A stretch of DNA of 64,000 nucleotides from Brevibacillus ruminantium (GTDB lineage Bacteria; Bacillota; Bacilli; Brevibacillales; Brevibacillaceae). How positions within the stretch are numbered: position 1 is the stretch's first letter; each line of letters starts with the position of its first letter. The position numbers and the translations under genes are program-made. The DNA is taken from positions 3,173,001-3,237,000 of the forward strand of contig NZ_CP098755.1 of assembly GCF_023746555.1 (NCBI RefSeq), read 5' to 3'. Below the pieces are notes generated by a model that was given only the letters and a program-made list of their open reading frames with translations, was not told where the DNA came from and made no database searches. Below are positions 35,616 through 44,382 of this stretch, in pieces.

Positions 35616-36128
35616 TTATTCTGGCTTCACCAAAAATAGCGGCTGGCCGTATTCCACCAACTGACCATCCTCTACAAGCACTTTCACAATTTCCCCGGTC
35701 ACTTCTGCCTCGATTTCGTTGAACAGCTTCATCGCTTCAACGATACAAACAACCTTGCTCGCCGTTACCTTGTCGCCTGGTTGTACATATGCAGGTTTGC
35801 CAGGTTCAGGGGAGCGATAGAATGTTCCCACCATCGGGGAAACGATTTTGTGCAGATTTTCATCTTCTTGCACGGCTGCTGCTGCCGGCTTCGGCGCTTC
35901 AATCTGTACAGCAGGCGCTTCAACCACCGGAGCTTGTACAACTACAGGAGCTGCTGCCGGAGCGGAAGCTGCCACAGGAGCTTGCGCAACTGGCTGGGAA
36001 ACCGCTACCGTTTCGGCAACGGACTTTTTCATCGTCAGCTTTGCTCCGTCAATTTCCAGCTTGAATTCATCAATGGAAGACTGATCAATCAACTTAATCA
36101 TTTCGCGGATTTCATGAATTTTGAACAC
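35616..36128 (-). CDS. accB: Biotin carboxyl carrier protein of acetyl-CoA carboxylase
   Basis: Carries biotin between the carboxylase and the carboxyltransferase. The 170 residues start [19 protein letters not shown], then an Ala/Pro/Val-rich flexible linker (about 35-85), then the biotinyl domain. The acceptor lysine lies in VEAMKLF at about K134. The GTG at 36128 is the start: AAGGAG sits nine bases upstream and it gives the family N-terminus. It heads accB-accC-(yqhY). Confidence 0.95.
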   Translation of the reverse strand: MFKIHEIREMIKLIDQSSIDEFKLEIDGAKLTMKKSVAETVAVSQPVAQAPVAASAPAAAPVVVQAPVVEAPAVQIEAPKPAAAAVQEDENLHKIVSPMVGTFYRSPEPGKPAYVQPGDKVTASKVVCIVEAMKLFNEIEAEVTGEIVKVLVEDGQLVEYGQPLFLVKPE

Positions 36129-36228
36129 ACGTAAGCACTCCTTCATTTCGAAAGATTACCAGGGAGTATAACCGGTATGTATCGAGGCCATAGACTCATC
36201 GTAGCTTGTCACCTTCACAACGTCAAGA

Positions 36229-36272
36229 AAGGATTTCCCCTCATTTCTCGTGTTAATGGAGGGGAAACCCTT
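36229..36272 (-). terminator. Probable terminator after spoIIIAH
   Basis: GGATTTCCCCTC (36231-36242) pairs with GAGGGGAAACCC (36259-36270) with one mismatch. On the minus strand a weak TCCTTTCTT follows. It separates the mother-cell spoIIIA operon from accB, which needs vegetative expression. Confidence 0.55.
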
Positions 36273-36309
36273 ACCAGCATGCCCTTTTTACGTGCTCTTT
36301 AGTACCTGA

Positions 36310-36942
36310 TCAGGACGCTTTAAATTGTACCGTCACATGATTTGCAGGAACATTGAGATGCTGTTTGACATTGGAGATGATATCTACGGCTTCTTCTGCG
36401 CTCAGTTTCTCTTTTTGGACGATGACTGTCACTTTGTCGTTTTGCGCAAAGACCACCGCATCCTTGTAACCGCTGGCTTTCAGCATTTCTTCTGCGGCCA
36501 TCGTAGCACTCTCGAGATTGGAGAGCTCTTCGTATTTCGACTTCGCCTCCGCGACTGCTTGCGGAGTGGCATCAGGACTGCCCATAATAGTGAGCTGCTC
36601 ATCCTTTTGCTGCTGTGTCTGCGCCTCACGCTTCATCTTGTAACCGGTAAAAATTTCGCTCGGGGTATCTGTGAGCGTCAATGTCTCCTTGGCTGTGCTC
36701 TCCGGCAATACAGCAGAATCGGTCTGAGATCCCTTGCCTTCGACGGCGGCTGCATCAGGTGCTGGTTTATCTGTCTCTTTGCTCTCAACCACGACTCCCG
36801 CAAGCGGGTCAGGCTGCTGCAGCTGCTCCTGTCCCAACGCCGGAACCTGGTTCTCTGGCCCCTTGATCAGGTAATAGCCTGAGAGAACCACCATGACAGC
36901 CAGCATTGTCAATAACCATACTGTTTGCTTGCGAAGCATCAT
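36310..36942 (-). CDS. spoIIIAH: Stage III sporulation protein AH
   Basis: Mother-cell membrane protein that binds forespore SpoIIQ across the intermembrane space, forming the feeding channel. The 210 residues have a single N-terminal membrane helix (about 8-26), a Pro/Gln/Ser-rich spacer, and a YscJ/FliF-like ring-building domain at the C-terminus (about 115-210, NVKQHLNVPANHVTVQFK end). The start has AGGAGGTCATG upstream. It is the last gene of the spoIIIA operon. A leading MM leaves a one-codon doubt. Confidence 0.92.
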   Translation of the reverse strand: MMLRKQTVWLLTMLAVMVVLSGYYLIKGPENQVPALGQEQLQQPDPLAGVVVESKETDKPAPDAAAVEGKGSQTDSAVLPESTAKETLTLTDTPSEIFTGYKMKREAQTQQQKDEQLTIMGSPDATPQAVAEAKSKYEELSNLESATMAAEEMLKASGYKDAVVFAQNDKVTVIVQKEKLSAEEAVDIISNVKQHLNVPANHVTVQFKAS

Positions 36943-36955
36943 TTTTCATGACCTC

Positions 36956-37594
36956 CTAACCTTTTTTGGGTAATATCGAAATTTTGTAGGCAGGCACATC
37001 CAAAACTTTCTGTACGGCTTCCGTAATCCACGCCTTGACCTGGATATTGTCGGCACCTTTGGCGACGACGAGAACCCCCCGTACTTTTGGCTTCAACGTT
37101 TTCAAAACAACGGGCTGGTCCTGTTTTCCGCCCTGTACCACTACTACCTGTTCGTCCCGGGATTGGTCATTCTGGTTGCGCGTAGCCCGCTTTTCGTCCG
37201 TCTCCTGATTTGTGGAGGAGCGGATATTGCGATTCTTTTCTACGACGAGCTCGGGTGTTGAATCCAGGTTCACCATCACTTCGACGCCGCCCACTCCCAC
37301 CACGCTGGCCAATATCTCTTTCAGCTGTGTTTCATACATATTTTCGTACTCCCGGATGATATCGGGGGGGCTTGCTCCCCCCATCACCGGCACGGTCTGT
37401 TTTTCACCCGGCGGTCCCGTCTCGTTGCCGCTGCCCACTCCGAAGCCTAGAGGCTGATCACGCTCGACCCGAAAAAAATCGGTCAAAATCATGATCGCCA
37501 TACCGATTCCCAATATGACGATAAAATAGTGAATCGGCTTCATTTTTTTGTTATCGGAATGGCTACCCAACCATTGCTTCAGCTTCCCCAACAC
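36956..37594 (-). CDS. spoIIIAG: Stage III sporulation protein AG
   Basis: Ring-forming component of the SpoIIIA channel, 212 residues. One membrane helix (about 21-41) near the N-terminus precedes an extracellular-side domain containing GGVEVMVNLDSTPELVVEKN and VRGVLVVAKGADN, as in the family. The GTG start is supported by CGAGGTGAACAAGG. It lies 13 bp upstream of spoIIIAH and 35 bp after spoIIIAF. Confidence 0.92.
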   Translation of the reverse strand: MLGKLKQWLGSHSDNKKMKPIHYFIVILGIGMAIMILTDFFRVERDQPLGFGVGSGNETGPPGEKQTVPVMGGASPPDIIREYENMYETQLKEILASVVGVGGVEVMVNLDSTPELVVEKNRNIRSSTNQETDEKRATRNQNDQSRDEQVVVVQGGKQDQPVVLKTLKPKVRGVLVVAKGADNIQVKAWITEAVQKVLDVPAYKISILPKKG

Positions 37595-37629
37595 CCTTGT
37601 TCACCTCGCTTGGACAACTCCTGCTCATT

Positions 37630-38286
37630 TTATTGCTTCTCCCCTCCGTTTTCTTCTCGCGACACTAGTACCCGGTCCGCCTCAATCCCCCACTGTTCGG
37701 CTACATCACTGGCGATTCGTCTGGAGAGAGGATCTTTTGTCTGTGCGGTCACGGGCCTGTCGCTCGCAGTCTCAGCACTCCGGCTGTCGATTTCGATGCG
37801 TACGGGTTCGATCGGCTTGATCACAGCCGTGTCCGCTTCACTTCTCCTCTCAGTGCCTAAGCTGATCTCGATGCGCTCCAGCTTTGTCTCGGCTGACTCT
37901 CCCTCGGTGAAGATTACCTTGATCGCGGCTGCCTCTACACCGTAATGTTCTTTGAGCCTGGTCCGAATCGAAGCTTCCACCTGACTGTGAACGTACGCAC
38001 TGATTTGTCTGTCTTGCTGGCCGGCCAGCTTTTCGGCAATTCGCTTCCACTCGGCGTCAGACGGCCGGTTCATCTCTTGCTGATACTGGTCCAATTTCAG
38101 CGCCAAATCATCCTGGGACAGCTGAAACAGAGCGAAAACCGGAGAGATAATCGTCATCAGGATAATCAATCCCATCACCATCTTGACGTATCGCTGCAGA
38201 CTCGTATTCGGCAATACCAGGTCCAGAAACGCGGCCAAAAGCACGAGTAAAATAATCTTTTTTAGCCAAAGCGTTAGCCAAGTCAT
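37630..38286 (-). CDS. spoIIIAF: Stage III sporulation protein AF
   Basis: Membrane component of the SpoIIIA complex, 218 residues. Two N-terminal helices (about 8-25 and 35-55) contain LWLKKIILLVLLAAFLDLVLP and KMVMGLIILMTIISPVF. They are followed by a long soluble domain rich in Glu/Arg with ARLKEHYGVEA-like ring-building features. The ATG at 38286 follows TAGGTGAAG. A long upstream extension in the same frame has no ribosome binding site and runs into spoIIIAE, so it is rejected. Confidence 0.9.
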   Translation of the reverse strand: MTWLTLWLKKIILLVLLAAFLDLVLPNTSLQRYVKMVMGLIILMTIISPVFALFQLSQDDLALKLDQYQQEMNRPSDAEWKRIAEKLAGQQDRQISAYVHSQVEASIRTRLKEHYGVEAAAIKVIFTEGESAETKLERIEISLGTERRSEADTAVIKPIEPVRIEIDSRSAETASDRPVTAQTKDPLSRRIASDVAEQWGIEADRVLVSREENGGEKQ

Positions 38287-38294
38287 CTCTTCAC

Positions 38295-39485
38295 CTACCG
38301 GACCATCATCGAGATATTCCCTGCGGCTATGATGATCGTGATGGCCAAGAAGAACATCAGGCCGACCGTAGCCAAAGCAGCGAACACAAACAGGAGATTC
38401 TTCCCAATCGCCCCGAGGGCGGCGATAATCGGACTGTTGCCGAGAGGCTGTAGTGCCGCCGAGGAAAGATTGTAGATCAACGCTAGTACGAGAATTTTCA
38501 TCGCCGGGAAAGCGCACAGCAGCAGCAGAATCAGAACACCTGCCAATCCCACTGCATTTTTGACCAGAAGGGAAGCATTGAGCACCGTGTCTGCCGCGTC
38601 TGAAAACATCCTGCCTACGATCGGTACGAAATTTCCGGTAATGTATTTGGCTGTCCGCAGGGTAACGCCATCTGTAACAGCTGAAGTCGCTCCCTGAATC
38701 GAAATGATGGCCAAAAATATCGTCAGAAAGGAACCGAGTGCGCCCATCGCGATATTGCGCAGCAGAGAAGCAAGCTGTGTCACCTGATACCGTTCGGAAA
38801 AGAGACTGGCAATCGACAGCATTGCCGACAGAAACAGCAGAGGGAAGATGACATAGGAGATCAGGATTCCGCTGGTATTGATCAGAAAGATGATCAACGG
38901 ATGGAACATAGTAGCTGAGGCCAGATTGCCCACTGATGCAAGCAGAGCAATCACCAAAGGGATCATCGCGAGCATGAAATCTGACATACTTGCGATCGCG
39001 TCTTTGGCGTAGGAGATCGCCACGTGAAAGCTGTTAATCGCCAGAACCATCAGCACCAGATAGGCGATGGAGTAGGCGACAGTCGTGACGGTGTTTCGCT
39101 CGAAGGCATTTTGCATGGTCTCCAAAATCATGGCAAATACCGTGATAATGATGATGGAGCTGAGCAGCTTGCCATTCATCAGGATTTCGTGGAAAACAAA
39201 TTTTCCGAGCCCCTTTAAAAAACCAGTCAAACTGAACTCTCCCTGCTGAAAGACGAGCTGTAAAAAGCCCGGGGATTTCACATCAGGCAGATATCCTTTG
39301 TAATCACGCTGCAGTTCAACCCAAAATTTTTCTACCCTGTCTACATGTAAATCCTCTACCTGCTGCTTGATCAGGTTTTCGACCAAGGGGGGAGCCGGTG
39401 TCTCGGCAGCTTTGAGTGATTCAGTTGGTACGAATACAAGAAATAGGAAGAAGAAAAGAAACCAGCCCGCACGAGTCATTTTCAC
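38295..39485 (-). CDS. spoIIIAE: Stage III sporulation protein AE
   Basis: Polytopic membrane protein of 396 residues with an N-terminal signal-like helix (8-25) and about eight further membrane helices in the C-terminal two thirds. It carries SpoIIIAE traits such as FAMILETMQNAFERN, a long hydrophobic GALGSFLTIFLAIISIQG, and a TLRTAKYITGNFVPIVGRMFSDAADT loop. It lies 8 bp before spoIIIAF and 11 bp after spoIIIAD. Confidence 0.95.
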   Translation of the reverse strand: MKMTRAGWFLFFFLFLVFVPTESLKAAETPAPPLVENLIKQQVEDLHVDRVEKFWVELQRDYKGYLPDVKSPGFLQLVFQQGEFSLTGFLKGLGKFVFHEILMNGKLLSSIIIITVFAMILETMQNAFERNTVTTVAYSIAYLVLMVLAINSFHVAISYAKDAIASMSDFMLAMIPLVIALLASVGNLASATMFHPLIIFLINTSGILISYVIFPLLFLSAMLSIASLFSERYQVTQLASLLRNIAMGALGSFLTIFLAIISIQGATSAVTDGVTLRTAKYITGNFVPIVGRMFSDAADTVLNASLLVKNAVGLAGVLILLLLCAFPAMKILVLALIYNLSSAALQPLGNSPIIAALGAIGKNLLFVFAALATVGLMFFLAITIIIAAGNISMMVR

Positions 39486-39496
39486 CCCTCCTTCCC

Positions 39497-39886
39497 CTAC
39501 GCAGGCAACAGGTCAATGACCGTTTCAATAATGATCTGGATGATCGGGACTGCCATGACCAGGATCAGCACTTTTCCGGCCAGTTCGATCTTGGAGGCGA
39601 TCGCCCCTTGTCCGGCATCCCTGGTCATTTGTGCCCCAAATTCGGCAATATATGCAATTCCGATGATTTTCAATATCGTCTCCAGAAAGACCAGATTGAG
39701 ATCGGCATGAACAGCCAGTTTTTCCAAAATGCGGATGACTTCCGCTATCTTTCCGATCAGGAAGTAAAAAATGACAACGCCGCTCGCGACGGCCAGCAGA
39801 TAGGCAAACATCGGTTTTTGTTCTTTGATGACCAGCGCGAGAATCGTAGCCACCAGACCCAGACCGACGATTTGAATGATTTCCAA
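39497..39886 (-). CDS. spoIIIAD: Stage III sporulation protein AD
   Basis: Membrane protein of 129 residues with four hydrophobic helices, beginning MEIIQIVGLGLVATILALVIKEQKP. The IAYIAEFGAQMTRDAGQGAIASKIELAGK segment is the family core. Related to flagellar/secretion export helices and paired with SpoIIIAC in the channel. It lies 13 bp after spoIIIAC. Confidence 0.94.
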   Translation of the reverse strand: MEIIQIVGLGLVATILALVIKEQKPMFAYLLAVASGVVIFYFLIGKIAEVIRILEKLAVHADLNLVFLETILKIIGIAYIAEFGAQMTRDAGQGAIASKIELAGKVLILVMAVPIIQIIIETVIDLLPA

Positions 39887-39899
39887 TCGTCCTCCCTCC

Positions 39900-40103
39900 T
39901 TAATTGAACAGGAAGACGCGTTTTACTTCAGAAAACAGGTCGGCAACAAAATGGGATACCATGTACAGGACGATGATAAAACCCACCAGCGTCGCCCAGT
40001 GTGCAATGTCCTCCTTGCCAGCCTGCTTCAGAACCGTGTGCAGAATGGCTGTTATGAACCCCACCGCTCCGATCTGAAAAACAGGTGTCAAATCAAAATC
40101 CAC
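39900..40103 (-). CDS. spoIIIAC: Stage III sporulation protein AC
   Basis: Small membrane protein of about 67 residues with two helices (about 9-26 and 38-58) and the motif GFITAILHTVLKQAGKEDIAHWATL. It forms a pair with SpoIIIAD. The GTG at 40103 is preferred over GTG at 40112 because GAGGTG lies six bases upstream and the protein then matches the family length. It lies 16 bp after spoIIIAB. Confidence 0.92.
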   Translation of the reverse strand: MDFDLTPVFQIGAVGFITAILHTVLKQAGKEDIAHWATLVGFIIVLYMVSHFVADLFSEVKRVFLFN

Positions 40104-40119
40104 AGTGAACACCTCGCCT

Positions 40120-40638
40120 TTAGAACATCAGGATGACGACCAACAGCCCGCACAGAAAGCCGAGGCTTTTGTACATCTTTTCGTACCGGTTCTGTTCCGC
40201 CCGGGCCTCCTCTTCCAGCCCGCGCAGGTGAGTTACAGCCAGACGCAAATGCTTTTGCTGGTCCTCTCTGTCTGACGAGCCGAGCACTTGCCCCAGGCTT
40301 TTTAAAACATCGCGCTCCTGCTTCTTGAGTGCCGTGGAAGACCAATGCGTTTGGATGCCGATACCCAGCGCTTCTTCTACGTTTTGTGCTTTTTCCTCTT
40401 GAAGACTGCCCGCTGCCGTGTGAAAAATCTGGCCCACTTCCGCTGGAATGCGATCGCCTACTTTCATCAATGCGCGATACAAAGGGGTCAAGCCGTAAAC
40501 GATTTCGGTCTCCAGCATTTGTAGTCCAACCAGCAGCGCCCTTAACTGAACAGGTCGAAATGCATAGAACCGCCCGATCTGCCAACCGACCATAGAGGCG
40601 GAAAAGAGGATCAGCACAGCCCCAATCAGCTTGACCAT
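40120..40638 (-). CDS. spoIIIAB: Stage III sporulation protein AB
   Basis: Membrane-linked helical protein of 172 residues, structurally like type IV pilus/T2SS GspF cytoplasmic domains. Helices at both ends are hydrophobic (2-20 and 153-172), with LRALLVGLQMLETEIVYGLTPL between. The ATG at 40638 follows AAGGGAGGAAG and overlaps the end of spoIIIAA by 13 bp. Longer forms in the frame run into spoIIIAA and have no ribosome binding site. Confidence 0.93.
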   Translation of the reverse strand: MVKLIGAVLILFSASMVGWQIGRFYAFRPVQLRALLVGLQMLETEIVYGLTPLYRALMKVGDRIPAEVGQIFHTAAGSLQEEKAQNVEEALGIGIQTHWSSTALKKQERDVLKSLGQVLGSSDREDQQKHLRLAVTHLRGLEEEARAEQNRYEKMYKSLGFLCGLLVVILMF

Positions 40639-41588
40639 GCGGCTTCCTCCCTTCGGACGAGCTTTAGATTCTGATCGTAAATCCCGTGAATCGTACCGAC
40701 ACCTCTGCTTCGATCGAGCAAGATATAGCGGGAAAACACACCGCTTTGCATCAGCTTTCCCAACGCCGGACGCCGTGCTGCCTCCTCGATCTGGGAACCG
40801 TGGGCAGAGCAGATAACAGAAACCCCGGCATGGATCGCTTCCCATACCGCCTCGCCGTCCTCCGGCCTGCCCACTTCATCCACAATCAGGACATCCGGTG
40901 ACATGGACCGGATCATCATCATCATTCCTTCCGCCTTGGGGCACGCGTCAAGTACATCCGTACGGGGGCCGACATCCCGCTGCGGGACGCCATTCAAGCA
41001 ACCGGCAAGCTCCGAACGCTCGTCCACAATCCCTACTTTGCGGCTGGAGCACCACTCATTGCCATAGCTGACATAGCGGGCGATATCCCGCAATAGAGTG
41101 GTTTTCCCGCCTTGGGGTGGGGAGATGAGCAAGGTGTTGTGGACGCGCCCTTTGTCGAACAGGTAGGGCAACACCTTTTGTGCTACTCCCTTTTTCTCGC
41201 GAGCGATCCGGATGTTGAAGCTGGTTACATCCCGTATCCCTTTGACCGTCCCCTTGTCCAGCACGACCTTTCCTGCGATACCGATCCGATGCCCTCCCGT
41301 AACGGTAATGTAGCCACGTTTCAATTCTTCCTCCAGCGTGTACAGCGAGTGCTGGCTGATCAGGTTCAACAGTTTGACCGCTTGCTCCTCAGGAAAAGGC
41401 CATCCTTGCCGCGCATTGGCAGTAAGCTGTCCCGTCGCAGAAACGTAGCTGGATTGCTGTCCGTACCTTATTTCCAGCGGCTGATTTTGCCGTAGGCGTA
41501 TTTCCTCCAATTGCTCTCTGACGGCGGAGGGTAATGCAGTCAGAATGCTGCGGACGGTCCCCGGCAAAATCGCCAAAATTTCCTTCAC
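40626..41588 (-). CDS. spoIIIAA: Stage III sporulation protein AA (secretion ATPase)
   Basis: AAA-type ATPase of the SpoIIIA channel, 320 residues, related to type II/IV secretion ATPases. Walker A is PPQGGKTTLLRDIARYV, Walker B VLIVDEVGRPED, and the C-terminal HGSQIEEAARRP block is conserved. The N-terminal part (VREQLEEIRLRQNQPLEIRYG) is typical. It is the first gene of the operon; its start at 41588 lies about 60 bp downstream of a sigma-E-type promoter. Confidence 0.95.
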   Translation of the reverse strand: MKEILAILPGTVRSILTALPSAVREQLEEIRLRQNQPLEIRYGQQSSYVSATGQLTANARQGWPFPEEQAVKLLNLISQHSLYTLEEELKRGYITVTGGHRIGIAGKVVLDKGTVKGIRDVTSFNIRIAREKKGVAQKVLPYLFDKGRVHNTLLISPPQGGKTTLLRDIARYVSYGNEWCSSRKVGIVDERSELAGCLNGVPQRDVGPRTDVLDACPKAEGMMMMIRSMSPDVLIVDEVGRPEDGEAVWEAIHAGVSVICSAHGSQIEEAARRPALGKLMQSGVFSRYILLDRSRGVGTIHGIYDQNLKLVRREEAAWSS

Positions 41589-41645
41589 GGCATATCCCCC
41601 CTCGTGGTCCGCGCTTTGAGCCTTTGTCCACGTCGACTTACCTCC

Positions 41646-41675
41646 ATCCTATGCAGGGCTGGACGAGTATTATGC
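41646..41675 (-). promoter_or_regulatory. Candidate sigma-E promoter of the spoIIIA operon
   Basis: The minus strand reads GCATAAT (41669-41675), 15 bp, then CATAGGAT (41646-41653). This compares with the sigma-E pattern KMATATT-N14/15-CATACAnT, with one change in the -35 and two in the -10. It lies about 57 bp upstream of spoIIIAA, which is sigma-E-controlled in B. subtilis. Confidence 0.6.
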
Positions 41676-41736
41676 CAAGAAAACGAAGTCGCGACCAGCG
41701 TGTTCGTAATATCCCAGATGGCAACGGGAAATCGCC

Positions 41737-41779
41737 AAAAACAAAGGAGTTTCAGACAAATAAAAGCCTGAACCCCTTT
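41737..41779 (-). terminator. Terminator after the CD1247-domain gene
   Basis: AAAGGAGTTTCAG (41743-41755) pairs with CTGAACCCCTTT (41768-41779), with one bulge and one G-T pair. A TTTTT run follows on the minus strand. It isolates the sporulation-specific spoIIIA operon. Confidence 0.6.
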
Positions 41780-41858
41780 CCGCGCACCTGTCGGGCAAAT
41801 CATGCCTCCACAAGCTGTCGGATCAGGTTCAGGCAAAATATCGGTTGTGAGACCAAAG

Positions 41859-42326
41859 TCAGGTCGGATTGATTGGCTCGCGTGTATCCTGAGGCATAGG
41901 CTCGATGACGTAATGGTGATACCCTTCGTCGTCCTCCCCCTCCTGGAAGTAGAGGATCTCATGGCAGGACGGGCATTCAATTTCGTAGGAAGCAATGATC
42001 TGATCATGGGGATCCAGTTCATAAATCGTTCCTTCCTCATCATCCTGCTCCACATACTCGTCATTGCAGTCGTCGGCGATTTCATACAGGTCGTCTTCAT
42101 CACCGAATAGATAGAGCTCTACATCATCCAGGTCGTCATCGATCGCCTCTACGTAATCTTCGGTTTCTTCGATACGGGCATGGATTTCACGGAACTGCCC
42201 GTACATCTCGTCCAGAACCTCGATCACCTCCGACAGGATTTTTCCTTCCTTGCTGCCTTCTGACACATCCATACCATCAACCAATCCACGCAAATAAGAA
42301 ATTCGATTCGCCAAAGATTCCAGCAC
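41859..42326 (-). CDS. CD1247 N-terminal domain-type acidic protein
   Basis: Very acidic protein of 155 residues: an N-terminal helix (1-60, LESLANRISYLRGLVDGMDVS), then repeated Asp/Glu runs, and a C-terminal segment with a CPSCHEIL zinc-ribbon-like half. It resembles the CD1247 N-terminal domain proteins found at this place in Paenibacillus and Brevibacillus. Function unknown. It lies between yqhV and spoIIIAA and has its own terminator. The single CxxC suggests zinc binding through a dimer, but this is speculative. Confidence 0.7.
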   Translation of the reverse strand: MLESLANRISYLRGLVDGMDVSEGSKEGKILSEVIEVLDEMYGQFREIHARIEETEDYVEAIDDDLDDVELYLFGDEDDLYEIADDCNDEYVEQDDEEGTIYELDPHDQIIASYEIECPSCHEILYFQEGEDDEGYHHYVIEPMPQDTREPINPT

Positions 42327-42404
42327 GAGAACCCCTCCTCTTGTCGTATACTTCTGCTATTGTTCCCGATAGTGGGAGAGGTTACTTGCACTATCTTGTA
42401 GCCG

Positions 42405-42668
42405 TCATTTTCGAACTCCGACGAAAATACAGACGATACCGAGAAAAATCCACATGATTTTGGCAAAGCTGATCCGATCAGACATGCCGATGAGGCCGAT
42501 TGTCGTCGTAGAAAGCAGTACCAGTGGACCGACCATTGCCAGACCGGAATTGATCAACAGCGCTTTTTCAATTTCGTTGACCTTCAAAATAAACAGAGCT
42601 GCCAGCACTTCGAGGCTCCCCGACATGATCCTCAGTGCCGCCATCCCCACAATCGCTTTTTCCAACAT
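42405..42668 (-). CDS. yqhV: YqhV-family (DUF2619) membrane protein
   Basis: Membrane protein of 87 residues with three hydrophobic helices, beginning MLEKAIVGMAALRIMSGSLEVLAALFILK. It matches B. subtilis YqhV (DUF2619), which sits between efp and spoIIIAA as here. Function unknown. It lies 78 bp upstream of the CD1247-domain gene, and is divergent from comA across 151 bp. Confidence 0.88.
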   Translation of the reverse strand: MLEKAIVGMAALRIMSGSLEVLAALFILKVNEIEKALLINSGLAMVGPLVLLSTTTIGLIGMSDRISFAKIMWIFLGIVCIFVGVRK

Positions 42669-42819
42669 CGCTCCTCGTCCTCCTCTCTCTCTACTCTATG
42701 CTCGTCCGTATGGAATTCAGCACTGCCGCTGGGCAATCGCCTACAGGCAGTTGGCTCACTCCCAGACGGAGCCGCACATAGACTGTAAGCAAACGCCTAG
42801 AAGAAATGAGGAAACTGCC

Positions 42820-43641
42820 ATGATTAACAGCGATCTTCCCCTCTGGCCCAAGGAATGGACTGACCCGTCCCGCAGCAGGCAGGAGAAGCCGCGTACCACC
42901 GGCCTTACCATGGTGATCGATAAAGGCATCGGCCGCTCCGCTTTCTGTGACTTGATGGAGCTGGCAGCCCCCTACATGGACATCTACAAGCTGGGCTTCG
43001 GCACTTCGGCTCTCTATCCACGAAAATTTCTGCAGCAAAAAGTGGAGGAAGCAAAAGAATGGAATCTTCATGTTATGCCAGGCGGGACATTCTTTGAAAT
43101 TGCCCATTGTCAATCCACGGTAGAATCCTATTTGAAGGAGATAAAGACAATTGGTTTCAACGCCGTAGAAATCTCTGACGGCACCTTTCCCATGTCTCCC
43201 GACTTCAGAAGACGGGCAATCTATACCGCAGCGGCTGCCGGTCTCATCGTGTATTCGGAATTCGGCAAAAAAGCTACGGATTTTCGCGCGGAACGTGAGG
43301 AGCTTTTGAACACGCTGGAATCTGATCTGGAGTCAGGCGCAAGCTATGTCATCGTGGAAGCGAGAGAGAGTGGTACCGTCGGCGTCTTCGATAGAACCGG
43401 AAAAGTGGAGCTTGAATTTTTGAAGGACATTCACGTGGCCGCTGGCTCCCAGGCGAATCGACTGATTTGGGAGGCACCTCAAAAGGAACAGCAGGTCGCC
43501 CTGATTCGAATACTGGGTGTTGATGTGAATCTGGGGAACATCGCCAGCACAGATGTACTCGCTGTGGAAACCTTGCGAAGGGGGTTGAGAGGGGATACTG
43601 CTGCCATGTTTGCAGAAAGGGGGACAGCAGCGTGCGAATAG
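42820..43641 (+). CDS. comA: Phosphosulfolactate synthase
   Basis: Adds sulfite to phosphoenolpyruvate to give (R)-2-phospho-3-sulfolactate. The 273-residue TIM-barrel protein carries GLTMVIDKGIGRSAFCDLME, YKLGFGTSALYP, GGTFFEIAH, and EISDGTF, typical of the family (B. subtilis YitD). The ATG at 42820 has GAGGAAACTGCC upstream. Its stop overlaps the start of comB by 10 bp. In Bacillus these enzymes make 3-sulfolactate, a major spore solute. Confidence 0.93.
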   Translation: MINSDLPLWPKEWTDPSRSRQEKPRTTGLTMVIDKGIGRSAFCDLMELAAPYMDIYKLGFGTSALYPRKFLQQKVEEAKEWNLHVMPGGTFFEIAHCQSTVESYLKEIKTIGFNAVEISDGTFPMSPDFRRRAIYTAAAAGLIVYSEFGKKATDFRAEREELLNTLESDLESGASYVIVEARESGTVGVFDRTGKVELEFLKDIHVAAGSQANRLIWEAPQKEQQVALIRILGVDVNLGNIASTDVLAVETLRRGLRGDTAAMFAERGTAACE

Positions 43642-44348
43642 AGGTCGTGCCTACCGTTGAGGAAATTCGGCATGAGCATATTAGTAATCGCGTCGTCATC
43701 GTCATTGATGTTTTGCGGGCATCCAGCTCCATTGTCACCGCTCTTGCGTCAGGTTTTGATGCCGTGATACCCGTCGAGACGATCGGCCAAGCGCTTGCCC
43801 TGCGAATGAGCGGGAATTTTCTCGCTGGTGAAAGACACTGCCGGAAGATCGCTGATTTTGATTACAATAACTCGCCCACTCAGCTTGCATCTCACCAACA
43901 AAAAGGAGGGAAACTGATTCTCACGACGACCAATGGTACTCGTGCGATCCAAAAAGCCGAGCGGGCATCCTCGCTTTTCATTGGTTGTTTTCTCAATGCC
44001 CGTGCCTGCGTCCAGCACGCCTTGGCCCAGCATCTCGATGTCACCTTGTACTGTGCCGGAACCCGTTCCGAGTTTGCCCTGGAGGATGGTCTTGCCGCTG
44101 GTTTGATGATCGATATCGCCACGGCAGAGCAACCTGAAATCCAGCTTTGCGATCTGGGCAAATCTATGCATGCAAGCTATCTGTATTTATCCAACCGCTT
44201 GCCGGAGCTTCTTTCGAACACCACGACAGGAAAAAGATTGGTTCAGCATCAATTTCACGACGATCTAGCTTTCTGTGCCCAAATTGATCAGTATCCCTTG
44301 GTTCCGATTGTAAAGGAGAGACGCATACTCCCCCACCTTGTCTCATAA
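43632..44348 (+). CDS. comB: 2-phosphosulfolactate phosphatase
   Basis: Removes phosphate to yield 3-sulfolactate. The 238 residues show [40 protein letters not shown] and [10 protein letters not shown], hallmarks of ComB (B. subtilis YitC). The GTG start overlaps the comA stop, so translation is coupled. With comA it gives two steps of the pathway; a sulfolactate dehydrogenase or further coenzyme M genes are not nearby, consistent with sulfolactate being the end product. Confidence 0.93.
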   Translation: MRIEVVPTVEEIRHEHISNRVVIVIDVLRASSSIVTALASGFDAVIPVETIGQALALRMSGNFLAGERHCRKIADFDYNNSPTQLASHQQKGGKLILTTTNGTRAIQKAERASSLFIGCFLNARACVQHALAQHLDVTLYCAGTRSEFALEDGLAAGLMIDIATAEQPEIQLCDLGKSMHASYLYLSNRLPELLSNTTTGKRLVQHQFHDDLAFCAQIDQYPLVPIVKERRILPHLVS

Positions 44349-44382
44349 AGTGGAACAAGACTGGATGTGGACAGGGGTTTTG

